DNA from: Algibacter pectinivorans
GTDB taxonomy: Bacteria > Bacteroidota > Bacteroidia > Flavobacteriales > Flavobacteriaceae
Length of the DNA stretch: 64,000 nt
Assembly: GCF_900112595.1 (NCBI RefSeq)
Contig: NZ_FOMI01000009.1
Coordinates: 108,763-172,762, forward strand
Direction of reading: 5' to 3'
In this document: positions 16,601 to 25,121 of the stretch, piece by piece
How positions within the stretch are numbered: the stretch's first letter is position 1
How the letters are laid out: each line of letters begins with the position of its first letter
Translations under genes and position numbers: made by a program
The notes under the pieces: model-generated
What the model saw: only the letters and a program-made list of their open reading frames with translations
The model's database searches: none
Told to the model about the DNA's origin: nothing

Positions 16601-18633
16601 ATAGAACTGGGTAGGTCGTTGGCTATAAATGTCTCTATGGTATTTAAATCGAAATCTAGGGTGTCTGTAGAGTCATCATTATCATCACAAAGTGCAAAAT
16701 CTCCTGTGTCTGTTCCTGTTAATAGTAAATTGGTGTGAATTTCGAAAGGGACAATGGTTGGACACCCTGTTGAGTCGTCTACAATTCTTAAATAAATAGT
16801 TCCAGAACCTGGTTCTGTAACTGCGTTAGTATACTGGTAGCTTGTTTCGTCTGCTATAGCATTAATGTTCATTTCGGCATCGTTAAACGACTGGTGAAAA
16901 GTTGTTGTTACTCCAGTTAGTCCATTTAATATTGGTGCTATTACTTCGGTTAAATTAAACTCGGCATCGCCATCTAAATCTCTATCACAAGCATCTAGGT
17001 ATTGGGTGTCTCTATTTACAATTGGGCTAATAGTAATATCGACATTTAATGTTGTGGTAGTAACGCAGCCTGTTTCAATGTCAATAATTCTTACGTAAAC
17101 TAATTCTGGCGAACTAGAGTTAACATAAGGTGTTGGTATTGGATTGCTTCCGGTACTAACGTCTAAGGAGTTATAATGGTATGAAACTACTAAGTTGCTT
17201 TGCCCCGAGGTAATTTCCTCGTCTTTTTCTGTTAGGTCAATAATTGCGAAACCATCTGGATTGTCGTCGCTATCGCATATTTCTAAAGGTGTAGGGTCTA
17301 CGATGCTCGGTAAAGGATTAACAACTAAGTTAAAGGTTGTATATGAAAAACAGTTACTATCAGTATCTTGTACACGTACATAAATAGTTTGCGGAGATGA
17401 TGTGTTTTGTATTGGTCCTGTAATTGGGTTAGTGTTTAGTCTGGCTTCGTTGTCCGATAAATGATAACTGAAAGCATAATTGTTAAAAGGTGAGTTTGCA
17501 GCAACTTCCGAATCTTTTATACTAACACTAAAGGTTTCAATGCCATCACCACTAGAATCATCACAAATTTGATAATCCGAAATGGGCTCCATAGGCTCCT
17601 CTGTATTAAGAACAACTTCTACTTCATCGGTCTCAACACAGGTGCTTCCATTTATTGGTACAGCTACTTCTACGCGGTATGTGCCATTTAACAGGGCTGT
17701 ATAGGTTGGGCTTACTGCACCAGGAATTAAAGTATCGTTTCTATACCAAGCGTAAGATGCTAGGGTGTTTTCTAAATCGGCATCTAGAACTACAGAACTC
17801 GCACAGGTGGTAATGTCTTCTCCTAAGTCTAAAACTTTAAAGCTATCGCCTTCAATAAAAACTGCGGTATCAAATGTATGGTCGTTTTGATCTGCAATTA
17901 CTAATTTAATACGGTAAGTTACATTAGGCGAAATACTACCGGCAGCTGTTAATACTGTTGTTCTACCATTATAATTTGTATCTCCAAGATTGTAACCGGC
18001 AAAGTATTGTTCGTTTTCTGGGTTGCAATTTAAGGTTCCGGAATTGGCACTAACATTATGGATGGTACTTGTATTAACAGGTGTAGTGGTTCCAGGTACA
18101 AGTGCTATATTTTGATAAGGATCGCTAGTTCCTGCTTCTTTAATAAGAAATGCAAAACCATCGGAAAACTGACATGGGTTAATACCAAAGTATTCTTCTG
18201 AAGCTAAAAGGTAGTTAAATTGAAATTGATTAGATATTGAAACAAAATCGAACTCAATAGATGTTGCATTTAAGGTATTAGTTATTCCTAAAGCGGCTTC
18301 TAAATCAGGATCGGTTCCCCAAGTGGAAGAGCCTTCGCTTAAGGTTGGTGTTCTTGCAGAATTTCCGCCCGAAGTGGCTCCACCTGTAGATAACATAATA
18401 CCATTTTCGAAAGGGAAATTAGAACCAGCTCTTTCAAAATAAGCATAACTGTTAAATCCGCTAGCGGTTCCATTAACCGAAGAACTAATGTTTGATATGT
18501 TTACACAACCATTAACTAAGTTATCTTGAATTAAGGATTGTAGCCCAACATTATCATTGATAGTAATTTGTTGCGAAAACCCAATAGCTCCAAAAAAAAA
18601 TAACATAAATAAGGTGAAGGAAATCGATCTCAT
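13693..18633 (-). CDS. Giant type IX secreted protein with choice-of-anchor L domain and repeats
   Basis: This 1646-residue secreted protein has four parts. A signal peptide (SFTLFMLFFFGAIGFSQ) comes first. Then comes an N-terminal domain of the choice-of-anchor L type at about 20-270 (GIMLSTGGATSGG; NQFQFNYLLASEEY), followed by an Ig/PKD-like unit. Next are about eleven tandem units of 90-100 residues at about 350-1440, each opening with a Cys-Asp-rich strand (ICDDDDDGF, PYCDDDDDGF, LVICDDDFDGEQ) and closing with YVRIEN...TGC. Last is a CHU_C type B sorting domain (FVTPNNDNAYDTWHI...YNRHGKLL...GWDGTFNGQ). It is therefore exported by the gliding-linked type IX system; an adhesin role is inferred. 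Its neighbour downstream of the promoter side is a smaller relative. Confidence 0.9.
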   Translation of the reverse strand: MRSISFTLFMLFFFGAIGFSQQITINDNVGLQSLIQDNLVNGCVNISNISSSVNGTASGFNSYAYFERAGSNFPFENGIMLSTGGATSGGNSARTPTLSEGSSTWGTDPDLEAALGITNTLNATSIEFDFVSISNQFQFNYLLASEEYFGINPCQFSDGFAFLIKEAGTSDPYQNIALVPGTTTPVNTSTIHNVSANSGTLNCNPENEQYFAGYNLGDTNYNGRTTVLTAAGSISPNVTYRIKLVIADQNDHTFDTAVFIEGDSFKVLDLGEDITTCASSVVLDADLENTLASYAWYRNDTLIPGAVSPTYTALLNGTYRVEVAVPINGSTCVETDEVEVVLNTEEPMEPISDYQICDDSSGDGIETFSVSIKDSEVAANSPFNNYAFSYHLSDNEARLNTNPITGPIQNTSSPQTIYVRVQDTDSNCFSYTTFNLVVNPLPSIVDPTPLEICDSDDNPDGFAIIDLTEKDEEITSGQSNLVVSYHYNSLDVSTGSNPIPTPYVNSSSPELVYVRIIDIETGCVTTTTLNVDITISPIVNRDTQYLDACDRDLDGDAEFNLTEVIAPILNGLTGVTTTFHQSFNDAEMNINAIADETSYQYTNAVTEPGSGTIYLRIVDDSTGCPTIVPFEIHTNLLLTGTDTGDFALCDDNDDSTDTLDFDLNTIETFIANDLPSSITVTFYENEDERDNGVNPIDKTVPYPALSPQVLYVSIEGGGCVETSEINLLVNPILLFAEVTVPYCDDDDDGFTSIDLHSLDDTVTGGNTNFTVTYFADEMDAQTNNTANQLPPFYNNSSNIETLYARLESVNTGCATVNPFQIEVLVAPSSNQPDDIVICDDDDDGFYVINIEDKIDEAVASRTGLNIDVFTDLEAANNNTITQAIPESERAAYNTDTQTIYIRIENAITDTNCTSIVSFEAIINTVPVIPTDILFQVCEDDGDNFADFILSEIDEEVLNAQTGKVVYYFEDENDAINRNIANALPKGADMPYNSASRTLYVRVENITDQTCYSTGSIEIQVAPDPVFDPIIDFLVCDDATNDGFFEFNLDDKKAEIQTNSPDVLGITFHTSQQDAMDNLDPLPSTYTNVTNPQSIYIRIESSASFCYVVEELGMNIVSAPDVLVGTPSITECAPTQAGIANFDLTVYNIDTQTADFEILDRVKSNLVINYFENLTDINQDNGMDNSNEIPDPTSLDSEAKTVYIKITNTLTGCFTLVPIELNVDLPPVINTVNNIPICDNDTDTYDLSNVDGLVVNDPNIVTISYHETEQEAIDNAAPIGNTFNYTASSHEIFIRIFDNVTGCPIVTSFVLEINQNPTANRPSDLVICDDDFDGEQNFILTDNNNTILGSLPASNHNITFYDTLDNAETETDALSNNYTSSTEKTIFVRLENRTTGCFNTTQFDLLVNPKPEIPLEEIVPLCNDEPLLVVADTGVPGDQYLWSTGATTSEIIINPEDIGDYSVTVTRPNTIGANCSSTHNFRVIPSEEAEITLTSTVNFADPNRITVEINNGRIGDYVFILDGGEPQTSNIFNDVSFGRHLVTVRDLNGCMDISQTVFVFDIPKFVTPNNDNAYDTWHIIGADQLPGTKVYIYNRHGKLLKMLPYNSLGWDGTFNGQNMPSDDYWFSADIVQNGETFNIKGHFALKR

Positions 18634-18782
18634 AACTGGTAGTAGCTTTCTAGTTCTTTTTTTATGTGCTTTTTAAGCATTTTTGTTGGGGTGAAATAAG
18701 GCCGAAAATAGATTTTTTTTAGATGAAACGCAAAATTAATCAGTTAAAACGCATATTTTTTTGATTTGAAACTAATTGGCTG

Positions 18783-21521
18783 TTAATATTTTAGCGAAAA
18801 GTGGTTTTTGTAAACTCTACCGTCCTCTAGTTTAACAGAAAACCAATAATCATCGCTAGGTAGAACTTGTCCGTTTAATGTGCCGTCCCATCCCTTTTCT
18901 GTGGCTTTAATTTCTTTTATTAATTTTCCAAACCTATTATAAATATAAACTTTAGAGTTGGCTTGAAATTGTTTTGAAACGCCTAAGATTTGCCAAGTAT
19001 CATTTACGCCATCGCTATTTGGTGTAAAGTACTTAGGAAAACCAATTACCGATACATTTTCATTTACAATACCACAATCATTTTTAATATCCTTAACGGC
19101 AACTTGGTAAATTCCTGGGTATATATTTTCAAAAAGGTTACTATCTTGAAACGGTTTTACTGTTAAATTATTGCTATCAATTAAGCTGTACTGGTATGTG
19201 CCTTCTCCAGAAACCAAAACGGTTATTGTATTATTTTGTACGGCATCGGTTACCTTAAAAGCAGGTGCGTTAAAAGTTGCAATATTAGATTCTGTAACGG
19301 TAACTGTTCTAGTTTTTAAGCAGCCACTTGTTTTATCTGTAACTGTAACCGTAAAGGTGCCAACGGTATTTATTTCTGTTTCATAGGTTGTATCTCCATT
19401 AGACCAGTTATAATTATAATCGCTAGTAGCCCCACTAATAAGACCAGCATCAATGGTAATGGTATTTGGAAAAGTATTTAAGCAATAGTATTCTAAACTA
19501 TTGGTTTCAATATTTGGTAAGGCATTTACTTTTAGTACAACATCGCTTATACCATAACAGTTATTAGCATTTTCAACACGCGCATAAATGGTTTGCGAAT
19601 ACGGTACTGTATTGGTATACGTACCCGTTAAGGTATTTGATTCTGTTAACGCGTCATTATAGGTTTCAAAATAGGTAACGTTTAGTCCGGCAGGTAAACC
19701 TGCAACAATAATATTGTTTGCGTCGTTTAGGTTAAAACTATGAAAACCATCTTCGGTACCGTCATCGTCGCAATGCACTAATTCGGTGTTGTTGGCATCG
19801 GTTACGCTGGTTTGCAATGTTAGCTCAGAAAAACTACTACAGCCGGTAGAGTCGTTTATTACTTCAACATAAATGGTTTGTGGGTTCGATGTATTGGGGA
19901 AATTGTAACCGTCAACTTCATTAGTTCTTGCAGAATCTGTATAAAACTTTAGAGATCGTTCTGGTATGCCTCCTGTTAAGTTAGTATGCGACTTGTTGAG
20001 GTTAAATATGGTTAGCCCATCTGTAATGCCATCTTCGTCGCATTGCAATAAGGTATCGTTGTACGCTTCTGGATTAGTGTTAAGGCTTACAAAGGCTTGC
20101 CCTTCTAAAACGCCACAATTTCCATCGTTAAGGTCTATAAAAACTTCGTAATTTCCAGTGTCTGATACTTCAATATTATGTGTTGTAATTGCTAACGGCG
20201 TTTTATTAACTGTCCATTCGTATGTGGCTCCAGTAATTTCTGGAGCAGATAACGTGTAGGTATAGCCATCACAGAGGTCTAAAGTTAAGGATTCTGCACC
20301 ATTATTTATAATATCTACTTTTTGGTTAAAGAAAGATTGTATAAAAGGAGGTAAACCTTGCGATGATAGGTTGGGAGATACAGTTAATCCATTATGTTGG
20401 TAATCGCAAGCGGTACCCAAAGCATTAGGGTTATTAATTACGCCCAGTTGCGATAAACCAAAATCGTAAGTAGCGCTTAGTGCTCTGTAAATTTTTCCAT
20501 TAGGTCCAAGTTGTAAACCACCTCTGTATAATATTCTGTTGTCTATGACCACCTCAGAATTTTGAATATCTGTAGCAAGAAGGTTGTATTGTAGTAGAAC
20601 TGAACTATGATTTGAGGGTACATTTCTATTAGGACCATTATAATCATTTGAGGCGTGTACATAAAGTAACTCGCTACTAGGCGAAAATTCTAGTCCGTAC
20701 GGAAAATCACTATTACCACTTAAAACTAGACGATTAAGGTTTGATACTTGGCCTGTTGCCGAATCAAAATCGAACAGTAACAACCTGTCTTTAACATTAC
20801 TAAAAAATAAATCGGCAGAAACGTTGGCACAGGCTATTTTTTCTCCGTCTGGAGAAATCTTTAAATTTCCTCTGTAATCATTAATTGCTAAGGGAAAGGT
20901 TGATTTAACTGCTGTGGTGTTTATACCAAGATCACTAACCTCGAAAGCATGAAATGTATTATACTCTTCTAGTAAACCGCTTTCTGAAGCAAATGCAAGT
21001 ACCCAGATAGATTTAGTTTCGCAGTCTTTAACCACGGCCGATAGTTTTTCGGAACAATCTTGAATTAAATTAACGTTTTTGTTGGTAACAGCGCCAAGAC
21101 CTCCACTTAATGTCATATCTACTTCAGAGTAATTAAAGCCATAATGCGGTTCATCAGGATTATGATCATCTACAGTAAAAACATAATATATATCTGGCGT
21201 ATTAGGTTTAGGTACAATAATAGCAGATTGCGTACTTGAAGGGTCGCCATTTAATCCAGAACCATTGGTCATTACGCCATGGTTTTTATTCCAAATTGTT
21301 ATACCGTCTGTATAAAATAACAAATTTCCGAAGCTGTCTGAAATAGACGCGGACCCCTCGTTTGTAAATAATTGACCATTATTTAGTGCCGAAACCTCTC
21401 CGTTTGTTTGATTAAAATTAATTCCAGCTCCATAACCAAAATACCAATTTGAAGCTTCAGCCTGCGAAAAAGAAGATATACTTATTACACAGAAAATTAC
21501 GAATAATATAGTCTTTTTCAT
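18783..21521 (-). CDS. Type IX secreted protein with propeller-like N-terminus and repeats
   Basis: The 912-residue protein has a signal peptide (KKTILFVIFCVISISSFSQ). An N-terminal half of about 400 residues resembles a beta-propeller, with repeated SPDGEKIACA, FSPSSELLYVHAS and LGPNGKIYRA blades. Next are an Ig-like unit and two to three repeats of the same kind as in the 1646-residue neighbour (LQCDEDGITDGL, VHCDDDGTEDGF, each ending near YVEV or YARVEN). A CHU_C type B sorting domain closes the protein (YFTPNSDGVNDTWQILG, YNRFGKLIKE, GWDGTLNGQVLPSDDYWF). It is likely displayed on or released from the cell surface. The two genes share strand and repeat type, which suggests duplication. Confidence 0.9.
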   Translation of the reverse strand: MKKTILFVIFCVISISSFSQAEASNWYFGYGAGINFNQTNGEVSALNNGQLFTNEGSASISDSFGNLLFYTDGITIWNKNHGVMTNGSGLNGDPSSTQSAIIVPKPNTPDIYYVFTVDDHNPDEPHYGFNYSEVDMTLSGGLGAVTNKNVNLIQDCSEKLSAVVKDCETKSIWVLAFASESGLLEEYNTFHAFEVSDLGINTTAVKSTFPLAINDYRGNLKISPDGEKIACANVSADLFFSNVKDRLLLFDFDSATGQVSNLNRLVLSGNSDFPYGLEFSPSSELLYVHASNDYNGPNRNVPSNHSSVLLQYNLLATDIQNSEVVIDNRILYRGGLQLGPNGKIYRALSATYDFGLSQLGVINNPNALGTACDYQHNGLTVSPNLSSQGLPPFIQSFFNQKVDIINNGAESLTLDLCDGYTYTLSAPEITGATYEWTVNKTPLAITTHNIEVSDTGNYEVFIDLNDGNCGVLEGQAFVSLNTNPEAYNDTLLQCDEDGITDGLTIFNLNKSHTNLTGGIPERSLKFYTDSARTNEVDGYNFPNTSNPQTIYVEVINDSTGCSSFSELTLQTSVTDANNTELVHCDDDGTEDGFHSFNLNDANNIIVAGLPAGLNVTYFETYNDALTESNTLTGTYTNTVPYSQTIYARVENANNCYGISDVVLKVNALPNIETNSLEYYCLNTFPNTITIDAGLISGATSDYNYNWSNGDTTYETEINTVGTFTVTVTDKTSGCLKTRTVTVTESNIATFNAPAFKVTDAVQNNTITVLVSGEGTYQYSLIDSNNLTVKPFQDSNLFENIYPGIYQVAVKDIKNDCGIVNENVSVIGFPKYFTPNSDGVNDTWQILGVSKQFQANSKVYIYNRFGKLIKEIKATEKGWDGTLNGQVLPSDDYWFSVKLEDGRVYKNHFSLKY

Positions 21522-21549
21522 TTTTTAGTAGCAATTGCTACCAAAGGTA

Positions 21550-22374
21550 TTACAAATCTCGGTTTTTTAATAATCTAAACGATAAAAAAACGAAAAGAGC
21601 TGTCCAACCTATTACTATAGCCAATTCGTGCAAATGCACAGCGTAATCGTATATAAGTTCCCCTTTATTAGGGAATTTACTCATGGCTATTCTTTGAAAC
21701 GGTTGCTCAATTAAATTATACATAGATTTTAAAGGAAATACATTCTGAATTTTACTAGCAAAAGCAACATCAGATTGCCATGATATTAAACCAAACACAA
21801 TCCATTCTGCAATAAAAATAATAAATAAAAAGGCTAAAGCAAATGCCGAACGTTTTACAAGCATGCCTAAAAACAAACATAAACTAAAGAAACCAATAAG
21901 TTTTACTAAGTAGGCAAACAGAAATTCGATTTCGCTAAAAATAATGGATGCTTCGTTATAACTAGAATAATATAAACCAATACAGAATGAAATTAAACCA
22001 ATTATTACGGTTGAAATTAGCGAAAAGAATACAATGGCATAAAACTTAGAAAGTATAAATTCCTTTTTACTTAATCCATCAATAAGGTTTTGCTTAATGG
22101 TTTTGTTGCTGTACTCATTACCAATCATACTTACTACAACTATAGCAAAAAAGAACTTAAATTGAGACGCAAAAAATGTTGTTAAGTGCCATATAATTGG
22201 GAAGTTGAAAATACCAAGTTCACCTAATTCTAGCGTAAAAAATCCAAAAACATTAATTTTAAGTGATGATAGTAATATTACAAAAAATGGTAAAATAAAG
22301 GATACGAATATGAGTGTTTTACTGGTTCTATTAAGTAATAGTTTTTGCAATTCTAAATTTAAAAGTCGTAACAT
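21550..22374 (-). CDS. ABC-2 type transporter permease
   Basis: The 274-residue protein has six hydrophobic segments (near 21-42, 58-85, 110-132, 150-170, 178-198 and 248-268), the usual plan of short ABC-2 permeases. The segment ISTVIIGLISFCIGLYYSSYN is typical of bacteriocin/antibiotic-export or gliding-type permeases. It starts five bases after the stop of the ATPase gene upstream on the same strand, so the two form one transporter. The substrate cannot be inferred. Confidence 0.85.
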   Translation of the reverse strand: MLRLLNLELQKLLLNRTSKTLIFVSFILPFFVILLSSLKINVFGFFTLELGELGIFNFPIIWHLTTFFASQFKFFFAIVVVSMIGNEYSNKTIKQNLIDGLSKKEFILSKFYAIVFFSLISTVIIGLISFCIGLYYSSYNEASIIFSEIEFLFAYLVKLIGFFSLCLFLGMLVKRSAFALAFLFIIFIAEWIVFGLISWQSDVAFASKIQNVFPLKSMYNLIEQPFQRIAMSKFPNKGELIYDYAVHLHELAIVIGWTALFVFLSFRLLKNRDL

Positions 22375-22379
22375 TAGGG

Positions 22380-23303
22380 CTAGTTTTGGTTGTTATCGGT
22401 TAATTGTAAAAATTGTTCTTCTAAACTTTCCTTACGCTGTACTAAATGCGTTAGTATAATACCTTGGCTAAATAGATATTGGTTAAAATCTTCAGATTTT
22501 ATAGGTTCATTTAAAAAGGCGGTAACCAATTGGTCTGCCACTTTAATATTTCCAAAAGAAGGATGGCTTTCTAGAAGGGCAATTAATTCTTCTTTTTTGT
22601 TCGATTTAAGTTCAAAAAAACCATGACTAGAAATCATTTCATCCACTCTGCCAGAGTACAGTTTAACCCCCTTACGAAGCACGACCACATGCGAACATAC
22701 TTTTTCAACCTCATCCAATAAATGCGATGCTAATAAAATAGTCGTGCCTTTAGCGGCTATCTGTTTAATTATTTCTCTAATTTGATGAATGCCTTGTGGG
22801 TCTAATCCATTTGTAGGTTCATCAAGAATTAATATTTCAGGATCGTTTAATAGGGCAGAAGCTATGGCTAAGCGTTGTTTCATGCCTAAAGAGTAGGTCT
22901 GGAATTTACTGTCCTTACGCTCTAAAAGCCCAACAATCTCTAGCTTTTCGTGTATTTTGCTAAACGGAACATCTTTAATTCTGCAAACTAATTTCAAGTT
23001 TTGTTCTGCCGTCATGTACGGATAAAAATTAGGGCGCTCAATAATGGCACCTACTTTTTTTAGGGCATCGTGTGTTGAGGTGTTTCCTTCAAACCAATGG
23101 AAATCGCCTTCGGTTTTATTAACCACATTTAGTACAATGCCTAGAGTTGTAGATTTTCCGCTTCCGTTAGGTCCTAAAATACCGTAAACATTACCTTTTT
23201 TTATGGTAAACGATAGGTTTTTTACTGCGGTTAAGTACCCGAATTTTTTGGTAAGGTTGTTAATAGAAAGTATAGTATCCAAACTAAAAGTTTTTTTCGC
23301 CAA
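22380..23303 (-). CDS. ABC transporter ATP-binding protein
   Basis: A complete ABC ATPase: Walker A GPNGSGKST, Q-loop region AEQNLKL, signature YSLGMKQRLAIA, Walker B EILILDEPTNGLD and H-loop LLASHLLDEV, with a C-terminal extension of about 85 residues typical of CcmA/DrrA-type exporters. No ATG is available. The frame offers TTG at 23303 and TTG at 23282. The second gives MDTILSINNLTKKFGY, which fits family N-termini better, so the true protein may be seven residues shorter. It powers the permease encoded just downstream. Confidence 0.93.
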   Translation of the reverse strand: MAKKTFSLDTILSINNLTKKFGYLTAVKNLSFTIKKGNVYGILGPNGSGKSTTLGIVLNVVNKTEGDFHWFEGNTSTHDALKKVGAIIERPNFYPYMTAEQNLKLVCRIKDVPFSKIHEKLEIVGLLERKDSKFQTYSLGMKQRLAIASALLNDPEILILDEPTNGLDPQGIHQIREIIKQIAAKGTTILLASHLLDEVEKVCSHVVVLRKGVKLYSGRVDEMISSHGFFELKSNKKEELIALLESHPSFGNIKVADQLVTAFLNEPIKSEDFNQYLFSQGIILTHLVQRKESLEEQFLQLTDNNQN

Positions 23304-23407
23304 CCTATAAAGTTAGCTTTGGTTTGTTATTTTAGTACGACGAATGTATGTGGTTTTTGTTACACCTATATCAATAAAAACATTAAATTTGAATAAGTAA
23401 GATACCT

Positions 23408-24499
23408 ATGCAAGATTTAAAAATATCAAAGAAGAAACCATCGTTTCCTATAACGCCTAAGTTGCACAACTATTTAAGCGAGTATAACAGAAACATAAAA
23501 ATCCCAATTTTTTATGATGATTTGTTACGTTTTCAAGGCTCTATTGTGGTGTATGATAAAGATGATAATGATACCTTATGGATTAGGGTGTATTATAACG
23601 ATTATGAACGTGAGGAAATTGATGCTGCTTTAAAAAAGGTATATACCATTTTTCATTCGGATGGTAACGATAGTGTTTTACCATTTTTAAATGTGGATGC
23701 TATTGATTTTTGCACCTTTGGAAACTCAAAACCTTTTAGAATAAAAGTTAGAAATATTTTAAATGATAATTACACATATTTTTATGTGAAAACAGCCGAT
23801 TCGTCTAGAATTTATGGCTTAGAACTAGAGCATATGTTATCGCCTTATAACCTAAATTATTTGGTGTATAAGAATACATTAATTGAAGAACATATTGCAG
23901 GTATTCCGGGAGATGAGTTTATAAAGAATTTTTTACCAAAATGCGATAAATCTGAAAAATCTCAAATAGCCAAAGAGTTCGTTAAGTTTAACGAACGTTG
24001 TATGATACGGCTTTTAGGCGATATGCGATCGTACAATTATGTTATTGTACCTACGCACGATTTTGACCATGTGGTGTATAAAATAAGAGCTATAGATTTC
24101 GACCAGCAATCTTACGAAGGCAAGTTTAACATTTACAGACCACAGTTTTTTAAAGAAAACTATGAGATGGTACAGTTGGTATCTAACAGTATGCAAAAAT
24201 TGTCTATAAATCAATATAAAACCGAAGAGCGTTCTATTTTAGTAAAACGTTTAAAAAGTTTTCATGATCGTATTGATTCGCTTTTAGATTGTATGGGCGA
24301 AGATGCTATTTCAACTGTAGATAATATCGATTTATTAAAATATAAGATATTTGAATATACCCAAGATGTTAACTTTAAACGTTGCGAGAATATGGGGCAA
24401 ATTTTAAAGTATTCGCTAGAGTTTTTAACTCGAAATTACGAAAATGTAAATATTGAGAATTTAAGAGACCAACGAAATACTAATTCCAGTTTTCGTTAA
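23408..24499 (+). CDS. Uncharacterised kinase-fold protein
   Basis: I do not recognise a named family for this 363-residue protein, but its order of motifs is that of protein/small-molecule kinases. A beta-3-like lysine is K128 in YFYVKTADSSR. Helix-C glutamate candidates are E139/E141 in YGLELEHML, and EEHIAGIPGDEF looks like a hinge. A catalytic-loop-like GDMRSYNYVI supplies D205 and N210, and a DFG-like IDFDQ supplies D230. The first 120 residues look like a separate N-terminal domain and the last 100 are helical. There is no signal peptide or membrane segment. It converges on and overlaps the pRiA4b ORF-3-type gene by 20 bases. The substrate is unknown. Confidence 0.6.
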   Translation: MQDLKISKKKPSFPITPKLHNYLSEYNRNIKIPIFYDDLLRFQGSIVVYDKDDNDTLWIRVYYNDYEREEIDAALKKVYTIFHSDGNDSVLPFLNVDAIDFCTFGNSKPFRIKVRNILNDNYTYFYVKTADSSRIYGLELEHMLSPYNLNYLVYKNTLIEEHIAGIPGDEFIKNFLPKCDKSEKSQIAKEFVKFNERCMIRLLGDMRSYNYVIVPTHDFDHVVYKIRAIDFDQQSYEGKFNIYRPQFFKENYEMVQLVSNSMQKLSINQYKTEERSILVKRLKSFHDRIDSLLDCMGEDAISTVDNIDLLKYKIFEYTQDVNFKRCENMGQILKYSLEFLTRNYENVNIENLRDQRNTNSSFR

Positions 24500-24992
24500 A
24501 ATCTAGGTTATCATAATCATCTAAATCAATCTCGTCGTCAAACTCGTTGTATAGGTCGTCTTCATCTGCTTCAAATACTTTTTCTGGAGCAGTATCTGGA
24601 ACTTGACCTTGTACAAACATGAGGTTTGGGTAATCGTTTCCTTCGGTTTCTTCAACAATTTCTGCAAGTTCCACATAAAATGTCCACATACTCATAAAGT
24701 CGTAAACGTATATTAGTTTAGTTTGTGCTTCATGAACCACACTATCTAACGAGGTTTCGTTCATTAAACGCGCAGAGCCATCATCACTTAAATCAAATAA
24801 AGAAATTTCTTCACCTTGTTCCCAAATATCGTTACTTATATAAAACGAAGCCATTTCGGTACCATCAAACCCAAAAGATTGTGTTACCACGTTATGCAAA
24901 TCCTCAAGTGTGTCTGTTTCACGAATTTCTAAATCGCGAAAAATATCTTCGTCTGTATCATTATCTAAAATAACTCTAAATCTGTAAATCAT
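24480..24992 (-). CDS. Plasmid pRiA4b ORF-3-like family protein
   Basis: The 170-residue acidic protein begins MIYRFRVILDNDTDEDIFRDLEIRETDTLEDLHNVV, followed by FGFDGTEMASFYISNDIWEQGEEI and LIYVYDFMSMWTFYVELAEI. This is the pattern of the pRiA4b ORF-3 fold (strand-helix beta-grasp, with aromatic YVYDF...W). Despite the name and links to transposon passenger genes, chromosomal copies are widespread in Bacteroidota and there is no transposase here. The C-terminus is a run of acidic residues (DEDDLYNEFDDEIDLDDYDN). Function is unknown. Confidence 0.75.
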   Translation of the reverse strand: MIYRFRVILDNDTDEDIFRDLEIRETDTLEDLHNVVTQSFGFDGTEMASFYISNDIWEQGEEISLFDLSDDGSARLMNETSLDSVVHEAQTKLIYVYDFMSMWTFYVELAEIVEETEGNDYPNLMFVQGQVPDTAPEKVFEADEDDLYNEFDDEIDLDDYDNLDFNENWN

Positions 24993-25121
24993 GGCAATTA
25001 AATTATGCTACAAAGGTAGCCTTTTTTTAAGTTATTATAAAAGTATTCTACGAGTCTAAACTCCTGATTTCCGTTTAAATTGTTATTCTCGTGAAAATGG
25101 GAAATTAAATAAAACTATTCT

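Noticed and set aside
24480..24992. Possible insertion sequence because the family is named after a plasmid/IS1096 passenger gene
   Set aside because: No transposase, terminal inverted repeats or target duplications are visible nearby; chromosomal members of the family are common.
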